The notes beneath the pieces are model-generated. The model made no database searches. It was given only the letters and a program-made list of their open reading frames with translations, and was not told the DNA's origin. Of a stretch of DNA of 5,035 bases, positions 1 through 3,711 are shown piece by piece. The stretch comes from Phormidesmis priestleyi. Lineage in GTDB: Bacteria; Cyanobacteriota; Cyanobacteriia; Phormidesmidales; Phormidesmidaceae. Location of the stretch: NCBI GenBank assembly GCA_003242115.1, contig QBMP01000237.1, positions 2,095 to 7,129 of the forward strand, given 5' to 3'. Each line of letters begins with the position of its first letter. Position 1 is the stretch's first letter. A program made the translations under genes and the position numbers.

Positions 1-180
1 GATCAAATAGGAGTTAGCTGAATTCAGATTGTTCCCGTCTATATCAAAAGGCATGGGTTGCAATTATTAATTTTCTGGCAACTTCTCTCTAGCGGTCGAG
101 CGAGAACAGACGTGCTTTTTCGTAAGATCCCCCCATTGGATAAGACTCATCGACTCACCTCGACCCATTGGAGTGCTTTT
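1..180. other. Leader region with no supported gene
   Basis: This stretch precedes the wHTH/DUF2267 gene. The frame of that gene stays open upstream to a TTG at 58, but codons 58-180 look non-coding, with no ribosome binding site before the TTG and no recognisable protein. Only weak promoter-like hexamers are present (for example TATATC at 40-45 without a good -35), so no promoter is called. I see no tRNA, repeat or end of an upstream gene. Confidence 0.5.
170..173 (+). promoter_or_regulatory. Ribosome binding site fixing the start at 181
   Basis: GGAG lies 7 nt before the ATG at 181, which is ideal Shine-Dalgarno spacing. The longer alternative start (TTG at 58) has no comparable site. This supports a 262-aa product rather than a 303-aa one. 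Confidence 0.7.
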
Positions 181-969
181 ATGACAATAGAATTAAAAGA
201 AGATATTGCTTACATTTTGCTGAAAAAGATGGCTGATCGCCCCTCTGCCGATCAGCCCTCACCTTTGACCCTAAATGCCACTGACTTCGTGGGCCGCGAC
301 ACCAATCACTCTGAAATTCTTGCCCACCTAGACTACCTCAATCAAAAAGGTTACATCAATGCCGAGTTTGAGGGCGACGCTTACGCCAATTCTGGCCCCA
401 ATCCCTTGCCAGAAGCTGTCGAAATCCATGCCGTCGAGCTTACCCCTAGCGGTCAAGAGCTATTCGAGCGCATGAGCCAAAATCCACCTGATCAACTGCA
501 AACGGGGCCAAGTGTAGAAATTGCCACCAAAGACATGACCTTTCTCAAAAAAGTTATGCTCAAGGGCAATATTGACAGCATTTACGACGCTCGTGACTTT
601 ACAGAAGTGGTCTTTCGCACCATGCGAGACTTAATGACCTCCGCAGCCACTCAGAGCGTCACGGACGAGCTGCACACTGAAGCCACGAATAGTGACAAAA
701 AAGCTGCCCAAGAAGAAATCGCCGATCTTTGGAAAGACACTAACCCACTCGTGCATTTCCTCAGCAAAATCAGACCCACACTCAAGTTTGATGATGAAAC
801 TTTTTTGTTTAGAGTAAAAAACGAAGGCGGTCTGCCTAAAACAACCGGCCCTAACACGGTTGTCAAAGCCGTTTTTAGCGCTACGAAAGATGAGCTATCG
901 CCGGAGCGTATTGCTGAAATTTCGGACTTTATGCCCGGTAAAATTCGTAAACTATGGGAGGAAGCATAA
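181..969 (+). CDS. Winged-helix-like / DUF2267 domain protein
   Basis: This encodes a 262-aa soluble protein of unknown function, with no signal peptide or membrane segment. Residues about 5-98 look like a winged helix: helices from KEDIAYILLKKMAD, a recognition-like segment EILAHLDYLNQKGYI (46-60), a hairpin-like stretch, then ELTPSGQELFERM (86-98), the typical 'LT..G...L' ending of such domains. A linker follows. Residues about 116-262 (KDMTFLKKVMLKGNID..., then ETFLFRVKNEGG and a helical tail ending MPGKIRKLWEEA) resemble DUF2267, a two-repeat helical domain whose second half typically has an F..RV..-G motif and ends in 'LP..(L/I)R.L(F/W)'. The start is set by GGAG at 170-173. The stop is 5 nt before the next ORF, so the two are probably co-transcribed. 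A role in sensing or regulation is inference from the wHTH-like part. The DUF2267 match is by eye; a diverged domain of another name is possible. Confidence 0.72.
   Translation: MTIELKEDIAYILLKKMADRPSADQPSPLTLNATDFVGRDTNHSEILAHLDYLNQKGYINAEFEGDAYANSGPNPLPEAVEIHAVELTPSGQELFERMSQNPPDQLQTGPSVEIATKDMTFLKKVMLKGNIDSIYDARDFTEVVFRTMRDLMTSAATQSVTDELHTEATNSDKKAAQEEIADLWKDTNPLVHFLSKIRPTLKFDDETFLFRVKNEGGLPKTTGPNTVVKAVFSATKDELSPERIAEISDFMPGKIRKLWEEA
956..963 (+). promoter_or_regulatory. Strong Shine-Dalgarno for the 93-aa ORF
   Basis: GGGAGGAA lies inside the last codons of the upstream gene, 11 nt before the ATG at 975. An in-frame ATG at 954 overlaps this element and has no site of its own, so 975 is the better start. 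The position inside the upstream gene suggests translational coupling. Confidence 0.6.
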
Positions 970-974
970 CTATC

Positions 975-1256
975 ATGAGTGATGATCCAAGAGAACCAAA
1001 CGAACTCGGTACAAAGCACATTAATCCCGGCGATAAAGAGGAGCCGCCTACCGCTTCGGTTGAAGAGAAAGGAGAAAAAGTTGCTGTAGCCTATGACGAT
1101 GTTCTAGGAAACCCGATAGAGGTGCCTACTTACTTCACCGTAGAAGATGAAGACGGAGAGAAAAAAGCGCTGCATCACGTCAAGGATGCAGAAGAAATCT
1201 CGGATGTTATTCGTCAAGCTAGAGTCAACGAGGATGGAGAGCGTACTTGGCGCTAA
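975..1256 (+). CDS. Small acidic hypothetical protein (93 aa)
   Basis: I do not recognise this family. The product is 93 aa, strongly charged and acidic overall. Residues 1-35 (MSDDPREPNE to VEEKGEK) are rich in D/E/P/K/G and look disordered. Residues about 36-88 look folded, with likely beta strands KVAVAYDDVLG, IEVPTYFTVED and EKKALHHV, then a helix DAEEISDVIRQARV. The C-terminus is basic (ERTWR). There is no signal peptide or transmembrane segment. It starts 5 nt after the wHTH/DUF2267 gene stops, with its ribosome binding site inside that gene, so the two are very likely one operon, followed by the palindromic terminator at 1323. A partner role for the upstream protein is only a guess from context. 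Good ribosome binding site and position make it a real gene rather than a chance ORF. Confidence 0.7.
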   Translation: MSDDPREPNELGTKHINPGDKEEPPTASVEEKGEKVAVAYDDVLGNPIEVPTYFTVEDEDGEKKALHHVKDAEEISDVIRQARVNEDGERTWR

Positions 1257-1264
1257 TTAAAGCG

Positions 1265-1293
1265 TTAAGAGGCTAATTGCTTGACATTATAAT
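1265..1293 (+). promoter_or_regulatory. Candidate promoter upstream of the palindrome
   Basis: TTAAGA (1265-1270, 4/6 to the -35 consensus) is followed after exactly 17 nt by a perfect TATAAT (1288-1293). Transcription would start near 1300, only about 23 nt before the 36-bp terminator-like palindrome. This suggests a short transcript rather than an mRNA. Such hexamers occur by chance in AT-rich intergenic DNA, so the confidence is modest. Confidence 0.4.
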
Positions 1294-1299
1294 GCCCTG

Positions 1300-1360
1300 T
1301 TAACTAATCTCTTGAAAATTGCAAAGACTGCCATAACAGCGCTGTTATGGCAGTCTTTTG
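1300..1360 (+). ncRNA. Possible small RNA of about 60 nt
   Basis: This is inferred only from a promoter-like pair (1265-1293) placed directly before a strong intrinsic terminator (1323-1359). The transcript would be a short unpaired 5' region of about 23 nt plus the hairpin. No known RNA family is recognised. The alternative is that the hairpin simply ends the upstream two-gene operon and the hexamers are chance. Confidence 0.25.
1323..1359. terminator. Perfect 36-bp palindrome, bidirectional intrinsic terminator
   Basis: Arms 1323-1340 (AAAGACTGCCATAACAGC) and 1341-1358 are exact reverse complements with no spacer. In RNA a small loop forms at the centre (AGCGCT). The arm ends in TTT and one more T follows (1356-1359); the other side starts with AAA, so it can work on both strands. 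It lies 66 nt after the stop of the 93-aa ORF and just outside the insertion sequence, so it terminates the upstream operon and would also block antisense transcription from the right. Confidence 0.75.
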
Positions 1361-1388
1361 TCTATTAAGTAGGTCGATCTGATTAAAT

Positions 1389-1405
1389 TAGACTTAATCG
1401 GAAAT
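1389..1405 (+). repeat. Left terminal inverted repeat of the IS
   Basis: These 17 bp match the reverse complement of 2456-2472 without mismatch. Matching stops abruptly on both sides, which defines the element's end. The outermost TAGACT also doubles as a possible -35 of the transposase promoter. Confidence 0.85.
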
Positions 1406-1418
1406 AAGTCGCTAGAAT
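1389..1418 (+). promoter_or_regulatory. Candidate transposase promoter at the IS left end
   Basis: TAGACT (1389-1394, 4/6 to TTGACA, inside the inverted repeat) and TAGAAT (1413-1418, 5/6 to TATAAT) are 18 nt apart. Start of transcription would be near 1425, giving a leader of about 27 nt to the ATG at 1452. Promoters overlapping the terminal repeat are common in small IS elements, where transposase binding can self-repress. Confidence 0.4.
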
Positions 1419-1451
1419 AGAGTAGAGCGTTATCGATGGGCAGGTGTTGCG

Positions 1452-2399
1452 ATGAAAATTAACTACGCAGATCTAAAGCATAGATCCCGCATCCTGCAAA
1501 GCCTGACGGGCATAAACACGAACGAGTTTGAAGCGCTGCTGCCGAGCTTTGGCGCTGCGTGGGCGAGCTTTGAGGCTGACACTTTTGAGCGCGAAGACCG
1601 TCAGCGTGCCAGAGGAGCGGGCCGCAAAGCAGAACTGGCGCTGCTAGCCGATAAGCTTTTATTCATCTTGGTGTACTTCCGCCAGTACCCGACGCAGGAA
1701 GTGCAGGGCTATCTCTTTGGCCTAGGGCAACCGCAGGCAAATGAATGGATCCATCGGCTGACGGGGGTGCTCAATCAAGCGTTGGGCGAAGAGCAGCACC
1801 TGCCGGAACGACGACCGGCGAAACTCAAAGAGGTGTTAGCGGCTTGTCCGAGTTTGGAGTTTCTGATGGATGGCACAGAGCGGCCAATCAATCGACCCAA
1901 GGACAACGATAAACAGAAAAGCCACTACAGTGGCAAAAAGAAAAGTGGCAAAAAGAAAGCGCATACGGTGAAGAACAATATCATCACGGCTCGTGGTGGC
2001 AAGGTGATGTATTTGAGCGATACGTATGAGGGAAGAATTCATGACAAGAAGATAGCTGATAGTGAAGGCTACTGCTTTCCGCCGGGTAGCAAGCTGCTGT
2101 ATGACTTAGGCTATCAGGGCTATGAGCCAGAGGGCGTGATGATTGTGAAACCAAAGAAGAAGCCGCGCAATGGCGAATTAAGCGTCGAAGATAAGGTGAT
2201 TAATCGCGCGGTATCGAGTATGCGAGTCGAAGTAGAGCATCAGATTGGCGGCGTCAAACGCTGCCAAATTGTCGCACAGAAATTTCGTAACCGGGTGGTG
2301 CATTTCGTGGATGATGTGATGGAAACGGCCTGTGGGTTACACAATTTCCGGTTGAGTCATCGGCGGGGAAGTACTAATGAGCCGGTAGCAATCGCCTGA
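1452..2399 (+). CDS. IS5-family DDE transposase
   Basis: This 315-aa protein catalyses cut-and-paste movement of the surrounding IS. Residues about 20-110 form the N-terminal helical DNA-binding region (helix-turn-helix of the DDE_4 type, KLLFILVYFRQYPTQEVQGYLFG at 68-90). The RNase H-like catalytic core follows, with D140 (LMDGTERP), D218 (YDLGYQG) and E262 (VEHQIGGVKR) as the likely DDE triad; E193 and D198 (YEGRIHDKK) lie in the conserved strand between. The C-terminus has the usual GLHNFRL. Length and motifs are normal for a full-length IS5 enzyme, with no frameshift or stop. A lysine-rich loop (161-169) carries a duplicated SGKKK unit. The start has AGG at 1442-1444, 7 nt before the ATG, and a promoter candidate in the left repeat. 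The enzyme should recognise the 17-bp ends at 1389 and 2456. Assignment to a subgroup within IS5 is not possible by eye. Confidence 0.92.
   Translation: MKINYADLKHRSRILQSLTGINTNEFEALLPSFGAAWASFEADTFEREDRQRARGAGRKAELALLADKLLFILVYFRQYPTQEVQGYLFGLGQPQANEWIHRLTGVLNQALGEEQHLPERRPAKLKEVLAACPSLEFLMDGTERPINRPKDNDKQKSHYSGKKKSGKKKAHTVKNNIITARGGKVMYLSDTYEGRIHDKKIADSEGYCFPPGSKLLYDLGYQGYEPEGVMIVKPKKKPRNGELSVEDKVINRAVSSMRVEVEHQIGGVKRCQIVAQKFRNRVVHFVDDVMETACGLHNFRLSHRRGSTNEPVAIA
1929..1958 (+). repeat. Perfect 15-bp tandem repeat inside the transposase gene
   Basis: AGTGGCAAAAAGAAA occurs twice head to tail without mismatch. It encodes SGKKK-SGKKK (residues 160-169), a basic loop soon after the first catalytic Asp. 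It probably arose by replication slippage or duplication and keeps the reading frame. Confidence 0.9.
2340..2358 (+). repeat. Internal near-copy of the IS right end
   Basis: The 19 bases CACAATTTCCGGTTGAGTC match the right-end segment 2452-2470 (CACAATTTCCGATTAAGTC) at 17 of 19 positions in the same orientation, 112 bp apart. It lies in the last part of the transposase gene and encodes HNFRLS. Confidence 0.8.
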
Positions 2400-2455
2400 G
2401 AGAGTAAAGTTCAGGAAGGGGCAGAAAAGAGCGACCCGTTTCTATGGCCCTCACA

Positions 2456-2472
2456 ATTTCCGATTAAGTCTA
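2456..2472 (-). repeat. Right terminal inverted repeat of the IS
   Basis: ATTTCCGATTAAGTCTA is the exact reverse complement of 1389-1405. It lies 56 bp after the transposase stop codon. The sequence before it (CACA) is shared with the internal copy at 2340 but not with the left end. Confidence 0.85.
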
Positions 2473-2511
2473 TTGTAGATAAAGTAGGCTCACTGCATTT
2501 GCCCCCCGCCC

Positions 2512-2525
2512 CTCCGATATCGGAG
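2512..2525. repeat. 14-bp perfect palindrome
   Basis: CTCCGATATCGGAG is self-complementary and follows a C-rich tract. It could be a protein-binding dyad or a small hairpin. Nothing else in the window repeats it, and no known operator is recognised. Confidence 0.4.
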
Positions 2526-2586
2526 ATCGCTAGTTCAGATAACGCTGATCGCTGACACAGCAATGGTTTAGCACATCTTGCCTCAG

Positions 2587-2615
2587 AGCCCCGAACTCGG
2601 TGACGGGGACTTTTT
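2587..2615 (+). terminator. Terminator-like hairpin with no gene before it
   Basis: CCCCG (2589-2593) pairs with CGGGG (2604-2608) across a 10-nt loop. AG (2587-2588) can add two pairs with CT (2610-2611) past a bulged A, and TTTTT (2611-2615) follows. This has the form of an intrinsic terminator on the + strand. The only upstream transcription unit is the transposase, about 190 nt away, or an unannotated RNA. It also insulates mscS from read-through out of the IS. Confidence 0.5.
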
Positions 2616-2667
2616 AGTGAGTATTGCCGTGGTTAGTTTGATTAAGCTGGCCTACTTGTGCTGCACC

Positions 2668-2700
2668 TTCAAAAAATGTTCAAAAACTGCTCAAAGATTT
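2668..2700 (+). promoter_or_regulatory. Three 11-bp direct repeats, possible activator site for mscS
   Basis: The units TTCAAAAAATG, TTCAAAAACTG and CTCAAAGATTT are contiguous. The first two differ at one base (10/11); the third is degenerate, matching unit two at 6 of 11. The 11-bp period puts the A-tracts on one helix face. OmpR/PhoB-family regulators bind tandem repeats of 10-11 bp next to or over the -35 region, and this array ends 11 bp before a -10-like hexamer. The units do not match the Pho-box or HLR1 consensus I know. Intrinsic DNA bending by phased A-tracts is an alternative explanation. Confidence 0.45.
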
Positions 2701-2711
2701 TAGTCAGCAGT

Positions 2712-2717
2712 CATAAA
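2712..2717 (+). promoter_or_regulatory. Candidate -10 element of mscS
   Basis: CATAAA matches 4/6 of TATAAT and has no good -35 at 17 nt (CTCAAA region), as expected for an activator-dependent promoter. Transcription would begin near 2723, leaving a leader of about 20 nt that contains the ribosome binding site AAAGGA (2731-2736). Confidence 0.35.
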
Positions 2718-2742
2718 TCAGAAAATAAGCAAAGGAATAAAC

Positions 2743-3669
2743 ATGAATGCATTAATCCGAGAGGTTCAAGGCCGACTCGTTAATTTAGTTGGCCAAGCGG
2801 TTTCTGTTTTGCCAGGGCTGGTGTTTGCGCTGCTGATTTTGCTCGGTACGCGCATAGCCGCAAGCTGGGTGCGAAAAGGCGTTCGTAAAGCCGCTACTAA
2901 AACTGTAAAAAGCCTGTCTTTGCAGTCTTTGCTGGTGCAAACGAGCTATGTCACGACTTGGGTATTAGGCATCTTGTTTGCCTGCATTGTGGCTTTCCCT
3001 GACCTTGGCCTTGGCGACTTGGTGGCCCTGTTAGGGTTAGGCTCTGTAGCCATTGGCTTTGCCTTCCAAGATATCTTCAAAAACTTTTTAGCGGGCATTC
3101 TTTTACTGCTGCAAGAACCTTTTTCGATTGGCGATCAAATCATCGTTAGTGATTTTGAAGGCACTGTTGAAGAAATTGCGCTGCGCTCTACCCAGATTCG
3201 TACCTACCAAGGTGAGCTGGTTGTGATGCCTAATTCTATTGTCTTTACTAGCCCTATTCAGGTGATGACTGGAAAGCCTCAGCGCCGAACGGATCTAGCG
3301 ATCGGCGTAGACTACAATACACCGTTGCCAATGGCGATTGAAACGCTGAGTGCAGCCGCCAACTCAGTCGCAGAAGTTAATCCCAACCCTTCAGTAGAAG
3401 TGGATGTTACTGGCTTTGGCGATAGCGCCATCGATCTAGTTGTGCGCTATTGGACACATCCTGAGCAAAAAAGCGTTCGCCGGATCAAAACGCAGATGAT
3501 GCTGGCGCTCAAACAAGCCTGTGACGATGCAAACATTAATATTCCCTATCCGATTCGCACTGTTTACCACTTTGATCAAGAAAAATACAGCGATGCCGAG
3601 CCAATTGAAAACTCAATGGCCCAGGCATCTACTGATAATATTAACCATCAGGCTGAATCACTGGGCTAA
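2743..3669 (+). CDS. mscS: MscS-family small-conductance mechanosensitive channel
   Basis: This 308-aa inner-membrane protein should form a homoheptamer that opens under membrane tension and releases small solutes on hypo-osmotic shock. Three membrane helices are visible: TM1 about 20-42 (VLPGLVFALLILLGTRIAASW), TM2 about 67-86 (SYVTTWVLGILFACIVAFP), and the pore helix TM3 about 91-125 containing GLGSVAIGFAFQD and NFLAGILLLLQEPF. The beta domain follows with the signature GDQI...GTVEEIALRSTQIRTYQGELVVMPNS (about 130-165), then the alpha/beta domain ending NINIPYPIRTV (264-274), the counterpart of FPYP in E. coli MscS. Length is close to the 286-aa E. coli protein plus a polar 30-residue tail. 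Aligned by eye, the gate leucines L105 and L109 become V102 and F106, and the hinge glycine G113 becomes D110. AAAGGA 6 nt before the ATG fixes the start. The gene converges on the maltokinase gene with a gap of 42 bp. Confidence 0.93.
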   Translation: MNALIREVQGRLVNLVGQAVSVLPGLVFALLILLGTRIAASWVRKGVRKAATKTVKSLSLQSLLVQTSYVTTWVLGILFACIVAFPDLGLGDLVALLGLGSVAIGFAFQDIFKNFLAGILLLLQEPFSIGDQIIVSDFEGTVEEIALRSTQIRTYQGELVVMPNSIVFTSPIQVMTGKPQRRTDLAIGVDYNTPLPMAIETLSAAANSVAEVNPNPSVEVDVTGFGDSAIDLVVRYWTHPEQKSVRRIKTQMMLALKQACDDANINIPYPIRTVYHFDQEKYSDAEPIENSMAQASTDNINHQAESLG

Positions 3670-3680
3670 ATCACTGGGCT
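3656..3680 (+). repeat. 12-bp direct repeat across the mscS stop codon
   Basis: AATCACTGGGCT occurs at 3656-3667 and 3669-3680, a 13-bp period. The mscS stop TAA (3667-3669) lies at the junction. Removing one unit would give TGA at the same place, so the duplication does not alter the protein. Confidence 0.8.
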
Positions 3681-3711
3681 GAAGCCTTGAATACTGATAG
3701 CCCTAGCAAAT
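3670..3711. other. Short convergent spacer without a clear terminator
   Basis: These 42 bp separate the stops of mscS (+) and the maltokinase gene (-). GGGCT (3676-3680) can pair with AGCCC (3699-3703) across 18 nt, but the stem is short and no T-run follows on either strand. The two transcripts may therefore overlap at their 3' ends. Confidence 0.4.

Larger units (their letters stand above)
1389..2472 (+). mobile_element. IS5-like insertion sequence, complete, about 1.08 kb
   Basis: Terminal sequences of 17 bp, TAGACTTAATCGGAAAT at 1389-1405 and its exact reverse complement at 2456-2472, enclose one intact transposase gene. The outer TA on each side may be a 2-bp target duplication, in which case the element is 1391-2470 (1080 bp) with 15-bp inverted repeats. 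IS5-family groups duplicate short, often TA-containing targets, which fits. Identical ends and an undamaged transposase suggest recent insertion and possible activity. It lies in intergenic DNA between the palindromic terminator and the mscS upstream region and breaks no recognisable gene. Confidence 0.85.
2473..2742. other. Intergenic region between the IS and mscS
   Basis: These 270 bp hold no open reading frame of note and no tRNA. They contain a pyrimidine-rich tract (around 2501-2515), a 14-bp palindrome (2512-2525), a terminator-like hairpin (2587-2615), three 11-bp repeats (2668-2700) and the likely promoter and ribosome binding site of mscS. Joined to 1361-1390, it is the pre-insertion spacer that once lay downstream of the DUF2267 operon. 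Confidence 0.6.

Noticed and set aside
58..180. N-terminal extension of the DUF2267 gene from TTG at 58
   Set aside because: The TTG has no ribosome binding site and the encoded 41 residues resemble no domain, whereas ATG at 181 has GGAG with 7-nt spacing.
651..1019. Minus-strand ORF of 122 aa
   Set aside because: It overlaps the well-supported + strand gene end to end, is rich in Ser and Leu as expected of a shadow frame, and has no recognisable domain.
1323..1358. CRISPR repeat or phage attachment site
   Set aside because: The palindrome occurs once only, with no spacers, no second copy and no integrase nearby. Terminator form and position explain it better.
1381..1399. GATTAA/TTAATC inverted pair across the IS left boundary
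   Set aside because: It has only six base pairs in AT-rich DNA with one arm outside the element; chance is sufficient.
1836..2042. Minus-strand ORF of 68 aa inside the transposase gene
   Set aside because: It is the antisense shadow of the lysine-rich transposase region and shows no independent coding signal.
2401..2481. Frameshifted extension of the transposase ending PHNFRLSLL
   Set aside because: The 315-aa frame is already full length with GLHNFRL. The +1 frame has a stop at 2386-2388, and most of its 24 residues show no similarity. The resemblance is kept only as a repeat observation.
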